DNA of 64,000 bases, from the NCBI RefSeq assembly GCF_029537375.1, contig NZ_CP120679.1:291501-355500 (forward strand), given 5' to 3'. Below the pieces are notes generated by a model. That model did no database searches, had not been told where the DNA came from, and was given only the letters and a program-made list of their open reading frames with translations. Made by a program: the position numbers and the translations under genes. Shown one piece after another: positions 1 through 9,144 of the stretch. How positions within the stretch are numbered: position 1 is the stretch's first letter; each line of letters starts with the position of its first letter. The DNA is from Bacillus sp. HSf4 (GTDB lineage Bacteria > Bacillota > Bacilli > Bacillales > Bacillaceae).

Positions 1-339
1 TAGAAAAATGCGAAGACTACGGCTGCGGCTTTTCAGGCATGGCGGCAGAACAGGCGTAAAAGCTAAAGGGGGGCCTGTACACTGTCGCAGCTTGCCTGAT
101 AAAAGGGGTTTGGATATAACACAAGGGAATGATGTGCGGAAAAAGTTAGCGTTTACAAATTGAGAAAATATAAATTCAATTTATAATAGAACCTACAACA
201 TCATACAAAAACCGACAAAGATATGATAAAAATAAGCCGATTGATTTAAAAATGAAATTGTTCATGGGTCAAATGGGTGTTGCGTACAAGTGTGATTGAC
301 GCCAAAATAAAGCATCACGGTTTTTAATGGAGGATCAGC
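1..339. other. Upstream region of glnK, no complete gene
   Basis: No gene can be supported here. A short open stretch from the window edge ends at a TAA at 57-59 and could be the tail of an upstream gene, but 18 codons are too few to judge. The AT-rich stretch from about 150 to 200 holds the likely glnK promoter. A strong ribosome binding site (AATGGAGGATC) stands just before the ATG at 340. Confidence 0.5.
160..187 (+). promoter_or_regulatory. Candidate sigma-A promoter of glnK-glnL
   Basis: TTGAGA at 160-165 and TATAAT at 182-187 are separated by 16 bases. The match is good, but the region is AT-rich and chance matches are possible. It would leave a leader of about 145 bases. Confidence 0.4.
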
Positions 340-1668
340 ATGATAGATGAAAAATGGAGGAATTTGATCGGAAAGGCCGGGCGGCTTATCAAAAAAGACG
401 GCTATATTTTGATGTTGATGCTTTTAACGGTTCCTTTGGCGGGGGAATTGAAGTTTTATCCTCTGAATGAGACCTTTCGGATCAGTTTTGGCGTACCGAC
501 ATTCTTCTTTTTTCTGCTGCTGTTAAGAAATGTGCCGGCAGTTCTTCCCGGTCTTTCAACAGGGGCGGCGGTTGTCGCCTTCCGGGTGATGCTCGATGTT
601 TTCGGTCGAAATCAGCTCGATTGGCAGTCGGCTTTTTATGACCATTATCCGACCTTTTTCTTTTACTTCACGTATGCCTTTCTGTTTGATTTGGCTAAGG
701 TGAAGAGGTTTCAATATCAGCCGCTTTTGATTGGATTTCTCGGTTTTGCGATTGAAATCATTGCCGACGGAGCGGAGCTGGCTGTTCAATATGCGGCGTT
801 TTCATCCACTGTCACACCGGGAAAAATACGCGATGTGATGGCGATTGCCTTTTCACACAGCTTCATCGTCCTGAGCTTTTTTAATGTCATGAAGCTGTAT
901 GAATCACAATCAAGGGAGAAGCAAATCCGCGAGCAAAATGAGCATATGCTGATGATCATTTCAAACTTATATGAAGAAACGATTCATTTGAAAAAAACGC
1001 TGAAGAATACAGAACAGATCACGAATGAGTCATATCAGCTGTACCGGATTCTCAATCAGCGCAGCCGGGAACATCCTTCAGAAAAGCCGCTCAGCCAGAA
1101 GGTTTTGCGGCTCGCCGGCGAAATCCACGAAGTCAAAAAGGATAATCAGCGTATTTTTGCCGGCCTTTCAAAACTCATTTCCAATGAGAGCTTCCGGGAC
1201 TATATGGGAGCCGAAGACTTAGTCCGTCTTGTGATCGGAATCAACCGGAAGTACGCTGAATCCCTCGGCAAGGACATCGAGTTTCAATACACCGTCTCTG
1301 GAGAGCATCCGAAATATCATGTCTATACGATTTTATCAATGATCAATAATATTATGGCCAATGCGGTGGAAGCGATAGAGAAAAACGGCCGCATCCGCCT
1401 CAGCCTGTTTCGGAACGAAGAGGGGATGCTGGAATGCCGGATCGAAGACGATGGCCCCGGGATTCCCGAGAAGATCGGGGATGTGGTGTTTGAGCCTGGC
1501 TATACGTCAAAGTATGATGAGTTTGGCACCCCATCCACGGGGATCGGCCTTTCCTATGTGAAGGAAGCCGTCGAAGGGCTCGGAGGAGGGATTACGTTTT
1601 GCAACCATCGAAACGGTGTCGTGTTTGCGATCAGACTTCCCGTTCAACAATTGATTCAGAAAGGGTGA
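340..1668 (+). CDS. glnK: Glutamine-sensing histidine kinase GlnK (YcbA/GlnJ family)
   Basis: Membrane sensor kinase of 442 residues. Hydrophobic segments fill about residues 20-200, a coiled linker follows, then an H-box of the EIHEVKKD type near residue 264 and a C-terminal GHKL ATPase with an N-box (NNIMANAVEAIE), DDGPGIP and STGIGL. This is the domain order of the B. subtilis kinase that, with GlnL, activates the glutaminase/glutamine transporter operon glsA-glnT. Those targets are not in the window. The response regulator follows within 9 bases, so the two are one operon. The ATG at 340 is supported by a GGAGG-type site. Family assignment is confident; the ligand is inferred from the family. 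Confidence 0.9.
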   Translation: MIDEKWRNLIGKAGRLIKKDGYILMLMLLTVPLAGELKFYPLNETFRISFGVPTFFFFLLLLRNVPAVLPGLSTGAAVVAFRVMLDVFGRNQLDWQSAFYDHYPTFFFYFTYAFLFDLAKVKRFQYQPLLIGFLGFAIEIIADGAELAVQYAAFSSTVTPGKIRDVMAIAFSHSFIVLSFFNVMKLYESQSREKQIREQNEHMLMIISNLYEETIHLKKTLKNTEQITNESYQLYRILNQRSREHPSEKPLSQKVLRLAGEIHEVKKDNQRIFAGLSKLISNESFRDYMGAEDLVRLVIGINRKYAESLGKDIEFQYTVSGEHPKYHVYTILSMINNIMANAVEAIEKNGRIRLSLFRNEEGMLECRIEDDGPGIPEKIGDVVFEPGYTSKYDEFGTPSTGIGLSYVKEAVEGLGGGITFCNHRNGVVFAIRLPVQQLIQKG

Positions 1669-1676
1669 ACCGCCTG

Positions 1677-2612
1677 ATGCGTTTTTTTATCGCCGATGAT
1701 GACCGCGCTGTGCGATCGATTTTAAAGCAGATCATTGAAGACGAAGATTTGGGGGAGGCAGCCGGAGAAGCGGAGGACGGCTGTGAATTGGAAGGGCATG
1801 TTTTAAATTTACAGCAGATTGATATTTTATTTGTCGATCTTTTGATGCCGATTCGCGATGGGATTGAGACGATCCGCCATTTGCACGGATCTTTTTCTGG
1901 GAAAATCATCATGATCTCCCAGGTGGAGTCAAAGGAAATGATCGGCGAGGCTTATTCCCTCGGGATCGAATATTATATTCAAAAACCGATTAACAAAATT
2001 GAAATCTTAAGTGTCATTCAAAAAGTGAAGGAACGGATTGAGCTTGAAAGGTCGATTCAGGATATCCAGTCCTCCATCAGCCGGCTGGTGGATACAAATG
2101 GGGGACGGAGGAACGCGATCCGGGAAAAAAGCATTCAAGAAACGGGCGAATTTCTCCTTTCTGAGCTTGGCATCGTCGGGGAAAGCGGATCGAAGGACTT
2201 GATCGCCATCCTTCAATATTTATTTGACGATGAACAGACATCATTATATGAAAAGAATTTTCCCCCGCTTAAAGACATTTTTATGAACATCGCAGAAGAA
2301 AAGCTTGGACCGTCCGCATCGCCCGTTGACATCAACCGGGAGGTCAAGGCGTCGGAACAGCGGATACGAAGGGCTGTCAGCCATTCGTTGAACCATTTTG
2401 CCTCACTCGGGTTAACAGACTTTTCAAATCCGAAGTTTGAAAGCTATGCTTCAAGATTTTTCGACTTTACGGTCATCAGCAAAAAAATGAAAGAGCTCCA
2501 GAAAGACTCTGCAGCCTCGATGACATCAGCCCGCGTCAACACGAAAAAGTTCATCCAGGTTTTCTTTTTGGAAGCCAAGCGCTTAAATGAGAGCGCCGGA
2601 AAAAGGGGTTAA
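1677..2612 (+). CDS. glnL: Response regulator GlnL (YcbB family)
   Basis: Response regulator of 311 residues. The receiver domain shows the acidic cluster ADDD at the N-terminus, the phospho-acceptor Asp in FVDLLMP and the conserved Lys in IQKP. The C-terminal half is the YcbB-type DNA-binding domain found with GlnK-type kinases. The frame is open further upstream, but the ATG at 1677 is preceded by AAAGGGTG at good distance and gives the usual length of the family (about 314). It is the partner of the kinase immediately upstream and ends at a strong hairpin. Confidence 0.9.
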   Translation: MRFFIADDDRAVRSILKQIIEDEDLGEAAGEAEDGCELEGHVLNLQQIDILFVDLLMPIRDGIETIRHLHGSFSGKIIMISQVESKEMIGEAYSLGIEYYIQKPINKIEILSVIQKVKERIELERSIQDIQSSISRLVDTNGGRRNAIREKSIQETGEFLLSELGIVGESGSKDLIAILQYLFDDEQTSLYEKNFPPLKDIFMNIAEEKLGPSASPVDINREVKASEQRIRRAVSHSLNHFASLGLTDFSNPKFESYASRFFDFTVISKKMKELQKDSAASMTSARVNTKKFIQVFFLEAKRLNESAGKRG

Positions 2613-2613
2613 A

Positions 2614-2650
2614 AAGAGCTTCCTCTACCTTTGAGGAAGCTCTTCTGCAT
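2614..2650. terminator. Bidirectional terminator between glnL and the acetyltransferase gene
   Basis: A perfect 12-bp stem, AAGAGCTTCCTC with its complement at 2633-2644, has a 7-base loop. The T-run is better on the minus strand, so it probably serves both convergent genes. Confidence 0.85.
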
Positions 2651-2656
2651 AACCGG

Positions 2657-3193
2657 TTATCCAGCGTATTCTCTTTTCAGCAGTGAAAACATGTACACAT
2701 CAATCAGTCTGCCTTTTGCTTTCTCGTACTCTCTTAACAGCCCTTCCTTTTGAAAGGATAGAGATTGCAGAAGTTTGATTGAAGGTGTGTTTTCGGGCTC
2801 CACCTTCGCTTCGATGCGGTTGAGGTTCATGCTTGTGAAGCCGTAGTCGACCAGCTTTTTAACCGCCTCTGAAGCAAAGCCTTTTCCCCAATGATTTCTT
2901 CCTAAGTCATAGCCGATTTCAGCCCTGCCGTTTTCTTGGTCGATCATATTAAAGCCGCATGTCCCGATGACTGCATTCGTTTCTTTTACAATGATGGAAA
3001 AGCGGTTTGCCTGTCCTTCAAGGCTTAGATCATTGATCATTTGAATCATGTCACGCGCTTGTGAAACGCTTGTGAAAGGCGTGATGTTCATATGTTTTGT
3101 AACTTCCGGATCTGACCAGTATTCACAGAGGATATCCGCGTCTTCCAATTCCATTTTTCTCAAAGTCAATCTGTCTGTATAAAGCGTTTCCAT
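2657..3193 (-). CDS. GNAT acetyltransferase, RimJ/RimL-like
   Basis: 178-residue N-acetyltransferase of the GNAT fold. The start METLYTDRLTLRKMELEDA, the central EIGYDLGRNHWGKGFASEA (acetyl-CoA loop, G-x-G-x-A type) and the later SIKLLQSLSFQKEG are the usual landmarks of the RimJ/RimL group, which acetylates protein N-termini or small amines. The substrate cannot be told from sequence. It stands alone between the glnKL operon and blaR1, convergent with glnL and sharing its terminator. Confidence 0.8.
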   Translation of the reverse strand: METLYTDRLTLRKMELEDADILCEYWSDPEVTKHMNITPFTSVSQARDMIQMINDLSLEGQANRFSIIVKETNAVIGTCGFNMIDQENGRAEIGYDLGRNHWGKGFASEAVKKLVDYGFTSMNLNRIEAKVEPENTPSIKLLQSLSFQKEGLLREYEKAKGRLIDVYMFSLLKREYAG

Positions 3194-3228
3194 GGTCTGG
3201 GCCTCCTAGTGCAATTTTGTTTGTTTGA

Positions 3229-5028
3229 TTATTGAGAACCTGATTGATAAATTCCTTTCTCTTCTAAAATGGAAAGTGCAATCTCGGCGGCAGAGCTTCC
3301 GGCAGCCAGCTTTCCATCTTGAATATGAACAGAAAAGAAAAAGGTATGATCGACAGTTTCTACATATCCGATAAACCAACCATGATGCTCCCCGTTGATC
3401 ACTAATGTTCCGGTTTTGCCAGATAAAACACTGCCATTGGATTCTTCTAAGCGGATGGAATCTTTCACAGTTTGAATACTAGATTGTTTAAAATCAAATT
3501 CATTATAATAAAACTTTTTCAACATATTGACCTGTTCAAAAGGGGAAATTTTAAGAGAGCCATCCATCCAATAATGAGCTGGATCCGAAAACTCCTCATT
3601 TCCATAATGTATGGATTTGAGATAATCACGTACACGCGCTTCCCCAATTTGTTGATCAAGTTTTTGAAAATACCATGTGGCGGAGCTGCTCATCGCTGAA
3701 AATAAATCATGGTCTTGATTCCATTCTTGATACGGATACCGGATTCCGTCCCATGCCATTTCAGAATCGTTCTTCGTAATTATCCCGGATTCAAGCGCAA
3801 GCAGTGCGCTAAACACCTTGTAAGTTGAAGCGGGTGCGAATCTAGTGGTGCTTTCTTTCTTATTATATATTGTATACTTTTTCCTGTCAGAATCAAACAA
3901 TACAAAACTCCCTGAAAATTTATCAAAAAAAGTACTGTAATCTTTGTAGTCTACATTGGTATTAGAGAAAGAGTATGTTTCTTTGTGCATGGCCAATATG
4001 GATACAGAAGGAATACCGGCTAAAATGACTGCAGCAACAATGGCGAACACCAGGGCGCTTTTCACTTTTAGCAAAGGGGATTCCGCCTGGAATTTGGTGA
4101 TTGTCACAATACGTCTTTTGACGTGTTTGTATGAGCTGCTGAATTCAGAAGCGGCTAACAAAGGTGATGTTCTTTGCTTAAGTGAAGCGAATTTTAAAAT
4201 AACCTCACCATATTTGAGATGTAATGTTTGATCAATCTTTTTTAATACTGCGAAGTCGCAAGAAATCTCCATCTCTGTTTTGATTTCCCTTGATAAATAC
4301 CACACAAGAGGATTAAACCAATACACAATTGTAGACAGGCAAAGAAAATAGTTTATGAGCATATCTTTCCGTTTACAATGGTACAACTCATGAAGCAAAA
4401 CACATTTCATTTCGTCAGCAGAAAACATTGAAATATCTTTTGGTAAAATAATGTATGGACGGATGACTCCAAATGTAATCGGGGATTTGATCAATGGAGA
4501 ATATCCTAAAATCACTTTTCGACGACAAGCGATTTCCTCTTTGCATGTATCAAAAAGGGTTAACAGCTCTTTGTTTTTCACAATTTGCAGGCTCTTTTTT
4601 AGTTTGCCGATTCTTAGATTGCTATAAACAGCAGTCATGAGCATAAGCGCTATGCCTAATATCCAAACAGCGAAAAAGGCGGAATCTATCATTTTAAAAG
4701 ACGATTGTTCAAACGACATGGCAAAGTCTTGCACCCAATTTGCGTTTGGACCAATTGCTTCTGCCATCTTACCTGCAGAATCGCGATGAGATAATCCTGA
4801 ATGTGTTCCTCCTAAGTTTACGATCCAGCCAAAAAAATCATTTGTTTTTGGAAAATGAAAGGGGATAAAAGGAGCGATCAATGCCAAAAGAGAAATCACA
4901 CTGATATGATATTGGGTGCTTACAGTGATTTGAATCTTCAAGGTTCTTTTAATGAGTATGATGATAGAAAAAATCACGGACAATAGAATATTGCTCAGCA
5001 AAAAGAGAATAAAGAAAGAGTCGCTCAT
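3229..5028 (-). CDS. blaR1: Beta-lactam sensor/signal transducer BlaR1
   Basis: 599-residue membrane protein. The N-terminal part has several membrane segments and the zinc metalloprotease motif HELYH (near residue 211). The C-terminal extracellular sensor resembles class D beta-lactamases, with STYK near residue 382 as the acylated serine motif and KTGT near residue 542. In the family, beta-lactam acylation of the sensor activates the protease, which leads to inactivation of BlaI and release of blaP and blaI-blaR1. The start lies one base after the blaI stop, so the two are co-transcribed from the blaI promoter. Both catalytic motifs are intact, so the system looks functional. Confidence 0.95.
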   Translation of the reverse strand: MSDSFFILFLLSNILLSVIFSIIILIKRTLKIQITVSTQYHISVISLLALIAPFIPFHFPKTNDFFGWIVNLGGTHSGLSHRDSAGKMAEAIGPNANWVQDFAMSFEQSSFKMIDSAFFAVWILGIALMLMTAVYSNLRIGKLKKSLQIVKNKELLTLFDTCKEEIACRRKVILGYSPLIKSPITFGVIRPYIILPKDISMFSADEMKCVLLHELYHCKRKDMLINYFLCLSTIVYWFNPLVWYLSREIKTEMEISCDFAVLKKIDQTLHLKYGEVILKFASLKQRTSPLLAASEFSSSYKHVKRRIVTITKFQAESPLLKVKSALVFAIVAAVILAGIPSVSILAMHKETYSFSNTNVDYKDYSTFFDKFSGSFVLFDSDRKKYTIYNKKESTTRFAPASTYKVFSALLALESGIITKNDSEMAWDGIRYPYQEWNQDHDLFSAMSSSATWYFQKLDQQIGEARVRDYLKSIHYGNEEFSDPAHYWMDGSLKISPFEQVNMLKKFYYNEFDFKQSSIQTVKDSIRLEESNGSVLSGKTGTLVINGEHHGWFIGYVETVDHTFFFSVHIQDGKLAAGSSAAEIALSILEEKGIYQSGSQ

Positions 5029-5029
5029 C

Positions 5030-5416
5030 TCATTCCTTCTTCCTGTTCTTATGTTCTTCTAATATTTGATATAACTCATTAATTTCTTCTCCTGACAGCT
5101 GATCATTCTCCAAAAAGTTTAATACCATCGAATGAAGCGCGCCATTGTAAAACCGGTTTAAAAAACGATGGCTCTTCACTTCTATATAATCGCTTTCGTC
5201 AATATTTGGTGTATAAACAAATACCCGTCCTTCTTTATGATGGTTTAATGCACCTTTTTTGATGAGGCGCAACAGCATGGTTTGGATTGTTTTAGGGCTC
5301 CATTTACTCGTTTTCGATAGCTCTTTAATCACTTCATTGGTATTGATAGAAGAATGTTTCCAGATGACTTTCATCACTTCTAATTCCGCATCAGAGATTT
5401 GAGGTATATTTTTCAT
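5030..5416 (-). CDS. blaI: Penicillinase repressor BlaI
   Basis: 128-residue winged-helix repressor of the BlaI/MecI family. The N-terminal DNA-binding domain runs from about residue 5 to 75 (ISDAELEVMKVIWK, SPKTIQTMLLRLIKKG), followed by a dimerisation tail. I chose the ATG at 5416: a TTG two codons earlier sits on top of the ribosome binding site AGGATGA and would leave no spacing, whereas the ATG has about 7 bases and gives the known 128-residue length. It represses its own operon and the divergent blaP through the operators in the intergenic region. Confidence 0.95.
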   Translation of the reverse strand: MKNIPQISDAELEVMKVIWKHSSINTNEVIKELSKTSKWSPKTIQTMLLRLIKKGALNHHKEGRVFVYTPNIDESDYIEVKSHRFLNRFYNGALHSMVLNFLENDQLSGEEINELYQILEEHKNRKKE

Positions 5417-5430
5417 TTTCAATCATCCTA

Positions 5431-5449
5431 TACTTACAATTGTAATACT
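5431..5449 (-). promoter_or_regulatory. BlaI operator controlling blaI-blaR1
   Basis: The core TTACAATTGTAA at 5434-5445 is a perfect 12-bp palindrome flanked by TACT and TACT. It matches the TTACA...TGTAA dyad known for bla/mec operators and lies just upstream of blaI, where it would block the blaI-blaR1 promoter. Confidence 0.8.
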
Positions 5450-5587
5450 CTCATTATATGGTTGCCATTTTAAGAAGTCAATCAAGTGCATATTGACCAC
5501 AACCTCACAAAAGCATTTGAAAAAACCTCTGCTGTTCTTCATGTACCTGTCTTCCATTTTAAAGGCGAGCACGTTCATAAAAAACTG

Positions 5588-5616
5588 TTGCAATTAAAAC
5601 TTACATGTGTAATACT
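5588..5616 (+). promoter_or_regulatory. Candidate blaP promoter
   Basis: TTGCAA at 5588-5593 and AATACT at 5611-5616 are 17 bases apart. The -10 lies inside the first blaP operator, so BlaI binding would exclude RNA polymerase. Inferred from spacing and operator overlap. Confidence 0.55.
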
Positions 5617-5618
5617 TT
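5596..5618 (+). promoter_or_regulatory. BlaI operator 1 of blaP
   Basis: A 23-bp dyad centred on TTACATGTGTAA, with AAAA..CTTT flanks. It matches the bla operator pattern and covers the spacer and -10 of the proposed blaP promoter. Confidence 0.8.
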
Positions 5619-5619
5619 C

Positions 5620-5642
5620 AAAGACTACATTTGTAAGATTTG
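5620..5642 (+). promoter_or_regulatory. BlaI operator 2 of blaP
   Basis: A second 23-bp dyad centred on CTACATTTGTAA, directly abutting operator 1. Two blaP operators plus one blaI operator is the arrangement described for B. licheniformis 749. Confidence 0.75.
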
Positions 5643-5850
5643 ATCTTTCATCATCAAAATTCGAAGTTGAACACGCTCCAATTGAAAAGAAGGGGGGATA
5701 TCGAGATAGCACGAGGTTGTAGAAGCTGGTGTTGAAAAGTAAGCAGAAATGGGGCTTCAACGGATAAATGTATGTCAACTGTTGCTTGAAATGCTGAACT
5801 GCACGAGTGGTTTCTATAAATAAGATATTCATACAAAGGAGACGGTTTTG

Positions 5851-6783
5851 ATGAAATTATGGAAAACAATTTTCAGTAATTTAAAATTGGAAAAAGTTGC
5901 ACCCTTGCTGCTTGTCTCATGTGCAGCCCTTGTCGGATGCAATGACAATAACTTGGATGCCTCACAATCTGACCAAAAAAAGGAAAAGACGGAGATTAAG
6001 GCTGATTTTGCAAAACTTGAGGATCAATTTGATGCAAAACTCGGTGTCTATGCAGTAGATACGGGTACAAATCAAACCGTAACGTATCGGCCGGATGAGC
6101 GTTTTGCTTTTGCATCAACTATTAAGGCTTTAACCGTAGGCGTGCTTTTACAACAAAAATCAATAGAAGATCTGAACCAGAGAATAACATATACGCGTGA
6201 TGATCTTGTCAACTATAATCCTATTACGGAAAAGCATGTTGATACAGGAATGACGCTTAAAGAGCTTTCAGATGCCTCACTTCGATATAGTGACAATACC
6301 GCACAGAACCTGATTCTCAAACAAATTGGCGGACCTGACAGCCTAAAAAAGGCGCTGAGGGAGATTGGTGATGATGTTACAAACCCTGAACGATACGAAC
6401 CGGAGTTAAATGAAGTAAATCCGGGTGAGACCCATGATACCAGTACGGCAAAAGCGCTTGCCAAAAGTCTTCAAGCTTTTGCTCTTGAAGATACACTTCC
6501 AAAAGAAAAACGAGAGCTTTTAATCGATTGGATGAAACGAAATACCACCGGGGATGCATTAATTCGCGCCGGAGTGCCGGAAGGTTGGGAAGTGGCTGAT
6601 AAAACCGGATCGGCATCATATGGAACTCGGAATGACATTGCAATCATTTGGCCCCCAAAAGGAGACCCGATCGTTCTTGCCATCCTTTCCAGTCGCGATC
6701 AAAAGGATGCGAAGTATGACGATAAGCTTATTGCGGAGGCGGCAAAGGAGGTAATCAAAGCCTTTAACGCGACTTCAAAGTAG
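5851..6783 (+). CDS. blaP: Class A beta-lactamase (penicillinase) BlaP, lipoprotein
   Basis: 310-residue secreted lipoprotein. The signal peptide ends in a lipobox (LVGC), so the enzyme is membrane-anchored and may also be shed. All class A motifs are present: STIK with the catalytic serine (FASTIKALT), YSDN, the general base Glu in EPELN, and KTGS (DKTGSASYG). From memory of the 749/C enzyme the protein is clearly related but differs at many positions, most of all in the signal peptide and the linker after the lipobox. The ATG at 5851 has AAAGGAG nine bases upstream; a TTG one codon earlier is less likely. It hydrolyses penicillins outside the cell and is induced through BlaR1/BlaI. Confidence 0.95.
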   Translation: MKLWKTIFSNLKLEKVAPLLLVSCAALVGCNDNNLDASQSDQKKEKTEIKADFAKLEDQFDAKLGVYAVDTGTNQTVTYRPDERFAFASTIKALTVGVLLQQKSIEDLNQRITYTRDDLVNYNPITEKHVDTGMTLKELSDASLRYSDNTAQNLILKQIGGPDSLKKALREIGDDVTNPERYEPELNEVNPGETHDTSTAKALAKSLQAFALEDTLPKEKRELLIDWMKRNTTGDALIRAGVPEGWEVADKTGSASYGTRNDIAIIWPPKGDPIVLAILSSRDQKDAKYDDKLIAEAAKEVIKAFNATSK

Positions 6784-6794
6784 ACACCTTACAT

Positions 6795-6837
6795 AAAGCT
6801 CATATCATTGTTTTCACAATGGTGTGAGCTTTTTCCG
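6795..6837 (+). terminator. blaP terminator
   Basis: AAAGCTCA...TCATTG pairs with CAATG...TGAGCTTT across a short loop, followed by TTTTT. Confidence 0.8.
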
Positions 6838-7070
6838 TATTGGGTAAACAACACATCTTTTCAGAATAGCTGAATACATCGATCGGTTGCTTCTTCATAT
6901 GTTTTGTTTTCTCTCTTTAAAGAAAATGTGAAGAAAAACAGGAGAATCGGTCTGCGGGAAATGACCGGGTTTTTGTCGAAATCATAGGCTGATCGATTGA
7001 TTTTAGACAAAATTCGACACAGGTCTTGGCAGTGTGACTCGAAGATCCATGTATCGCCTGTCTTCATTCA

Positions 7071-7112
7071 TTAACAATACTTTACGGCTTGTTAACAAAC
7101 ACTCCCTATAAT
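7071..7112 (+). promoter_or_regulatory. phoD promoter with PhoP boxes
   Basis: TTAACA (7071), TTTACG (7081) and TTAACA (7092) form hexamer repeats of about 11-bp period matching the PhoP box pattern TT(A/T/C)ACA. TATAAT at 7107-7112 is the -10. There is no good -35, as expected for a PhoP-activated promoter. phoD belongs to the Pho regulon in B. subtilis, so phosphate starvation should induce it. Confidence 0.75.
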
Positions 7113-7152
7113 AGAACCCGATCAATCATTTGTATAGAGAGGGGTAATACGA

Positions 7153-8904
7153 ATGACACATGAAGGGCCGATGGAGGAATGGATAAAGAAGCTGAATGAA
7201 GAAAGTCTGAAGGACAATACGTTTGACCGCCGCCGTTTTATTCAGGGAGCCGGAAAGATTGCGGGCCTTTCACTCGGGCTTGCGATCGCGCAGTCCATGG
7301 GGGCAATGGAAGTCAATGCGGCGCCGACATTTTCCGAGTATCCTTTCACGCTTGGTGTTGCGTCTGGAGACCCGCTGTCAGACAGCGTCGTGTTATGGAC
7401 AAGATTGGCGCCTGATCCGCTGAACGGAGGCGGCATGCCGAATGAAGCCGTGTCTGTGAAATGGGAGGTTGCCAAAGATGAACGCTTCCGCCATATCGTA
7501 AAAAAAGGGAAGGAAAAGGCAACACCTCATCTGGCCCATTCCGTGCACGCCGAAGTGACCGGGCTGGAGCCCAACCAAGTTTACTATTACCGCTTTAAAT
7601 GCGGCAGCCAGCTGAGCCCTGTCGGAAAAACAAAAACACTCCCGGCGCCGGGGGCTGACGTCTCAAAGCTGACATTCGCTTTCGCATCATGCCAGCAGTA
7701 TGAACACGGCTACTATACCGCCTATCATCACATGGCAAAAGAAAAGCTCGATCTCGTCTTTCATCTCGGCGACTATATTTATGAGTACGGTCCGAATGAG
7801 TATCTATCAAAAACAGGCAATGTCAGAACACACAGCGGTCCGGAAATCATCTCGCTTACCGATTACCGCAACCGCTATGCCCAATACCGTTCAGATGCCA
7901 ATCTGAGAGCCGCTCACGCCGCATTTCCATGGGTCGTGACATGGGATGACCATGAAGTGGAAAACAACTACGCGAATACGATTCCGGAAAAAGGCCAGTC
8001 TGTTGAAGCGTTTATCAAGCGCCGCGCTGCCGCATATCAAGCGTATTACGAGCATATGCCGCTCCGCCGCAAATCGTTGCCGAACGGCCCTGATATGCAG
8101 CTGTACCGGAATTTTTCCTACGGCAACCTGGCCGAGATCAATGTTCTCGATACCCGTCAATATCGCGATGACCAGGCGAACGGCGATGGAAACAAACCGC
8201 CTTCTGATGAATCAAATGATCCGAAACGGACGCTTCTCGGTACAGAGCAGGAGGCGTGGCTGTTTGACAATCTGAGCCGTTCCGAGGCGCACTGGAACAT
8301 TTTAGCGCAGCAAATTTTCTTTGCGAAATGGAATTTTGGGACTCCGTCGGCACCGATTTACAGCATGGATTCATGGGACGGATATCCCGCTCAGCGGAAA
8401 CGAATCATCGACTTTATCAAAGCTCGGGACCTGAATAACATCGTTGTTTTGACCGGTGATGTCCATGCAAGCTGGGCGAACAACCTGCTCGTCGATTTTG
8501 ACGATCCGAAATCAGCCATCTTTGGAGCGGAATTCGTCGGCACATCGATCACATCGGGAGGAAACGGCGCAGATAAAAGGGCGGATACGGATAAAATTTT
8601 ATCAAACAACCCTCATATTCAATTTTTCAATGATTACCGCGGCTATGTGCGCTGTACGGTCACACCTGAGGAATGGCGGGCCGACTACAGGGTTGTACCA
8701 TTTGTATCAGAACCGGGTGCAGCGATTTCGACAAGGGCGTCATATGTTTACCATAAAGATCATACCGGATTAAAACGCACGGCTTCCAATGTCGTTCCGG
8801 GAGGCGTGAAAAAATCGAATGAAGTCGAAGAAGACCGCTTTACTGCACATACAAGAGCCCATCAAAAGCAAATGAAGCATCAGCAGAAAAAAGTAACCCA
8901 GTAA
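7153..8904 (+). CDS. phoD: Secreted phosphodiesterase/alkaline phosphatase PhoD
   Basis: 583-residue metallophosphoesterase of the PhoD family. The long N-terminus carries the twin-arginine motif DRRRFIQ followed by a hydrophobic stretch ending in VNAAP, so it is exported folded by Tat. The mature part shows metal-site landmarks LGDYIYEYG, WDDHEVENNY and LTGDVHASW. In the family it cleaves phosphodiesters, including wall teichoic acid, to release phosphate. The Tat subunits TatAd and TatCd follow on the same strand and form its dedicated translocase. The ATG at 7153 has AGAGAGGGG at proper distance. Near full-length identity to the B. subtilis protein as I remember it. Confidence 0.95.
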   Translation: MTHEGPMEEWIKKLNEESLKDNTFDRRRFIQGAGKIAGLSLGLAIAQSMGAMEVNAAPTFSEYPFTLGVASGDPLSDSVVLWTRLAPDPLNGGGMPNEAVSVKWEVAKDERFRHIVKKGKEKATPHLAHSVHAEVTGLEPNQVYYYRFKCGSQLSPVGKTKTLPAPGADVSKLTFAFASCQQYEHGYYTAYHHMAKEKLDLVFHLGDYIYEYGPNEYLSKTGNVRTHSGPEIISLTDYRNRYAQYRSDANLRAAHAAFPWVVTWDDHEVENNYANTIPEKGQSVEAFIKRRAAAYQAYYEHMPLRRKSLPNGPDMQLYRNFSYGNLAEINVLDTRQYRDDQANGDGNKPPSDESNDPKRTLLGTEQEAWLFDNLSRSEAHWNILAQQIFFAKWNFGTPSAPIYSMDSWDGYPAQRKRIIDFIKARDLNNIVVLTGDVHASWANNLLVDFDDPKSAIFGAEFVGTSITSGGNGADKRADTDKILSNNPHIQFFNDYRGYVRCTVTPEEWRADYRVVPFVSEPGAAISTRASYVYHKDHTGLKRTASNVVPGGVKKSNEVEEDRFTAHTRAHQKQMKHQQKKVTQ

Positions 8905-8925
8905 CATAAGAAAGGATGACAAAAG

Positions 8926-9138
8926 ATGCTGTCTAATATCGGTATTCCGGGACTGATTTTAGTGCTCGTGATTGCGCTGATCATATTCGGACCTTCGAAG
9001 CTTCCCGAGATCGGCAGGGCATTCGGCAAAACGCTGACCGAATTCAAAAGTGCGACGAAATCGCTGGTTGGATCTGATGAAACTGAACCCGTCCGCGATT
9101 CTGAAGCAAACAAGAAACGGGATCAATCGGCAGGATGA
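8926..9138 (+). CDS. tatAD: Sec-independent translocase subunit TatAd
   Basis: 70-residue TatA-family protein: one N-terminal membrane helix (about residues 4-21), the conserved FGP hinge ([16 protein letters not shown]), an amphipathic helix and a charged tail. It forms the PhoD export pore with TatCd. AAAGGATG precedes the ATG, 21 bases after phoD. A strong terminator-like hairpin follows before tatCd. Confidence 0.95.
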   Translation: MLSNIGIPGLILVLVIALIIFGPSKLPEIGRAFGKTLTEFKSATKSLVGSDETEPVRDSEANKKRDQSAG

Positions 9139-9144
9139 ATCAGG

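Larger units (their letters stand above)
5417..5850. other. Divergent bla regulatory region and blaP leader
   Basis: 434 bases between blaI and blaP hold three operator-like dyads (listed separately), the two divergent promoters and a blaP leader of about 230 bases. I see no gene here; the open frames on both strands lack a convincing start. A strong ribosome binding site (AAAGGAG at 5835-5841) precedes blaP. Confidence 0.7.
6784..7152. other. blaP-phoD intergenic region
   Basis: The first 50 bases hold the blaP terminator and the last 85 hold the phoD promoter with PhoP boxes. Between about 6840 and 7060 I see only a weak hairpin followed by a T-run near 6970 and no supported gene. Confidence 0.6.

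Noticed and set aside
1..59. Short open tail reaching a TAA at 57-59
   Set aside because: Eighteen codons from the window edge, unrecognised composition; could be chance.
5417..5422. TTG start two codons before the blaI ATG
   Set aside because: It sits directly on the ribosome binding site; the ATG gives proper spacing and the known length.
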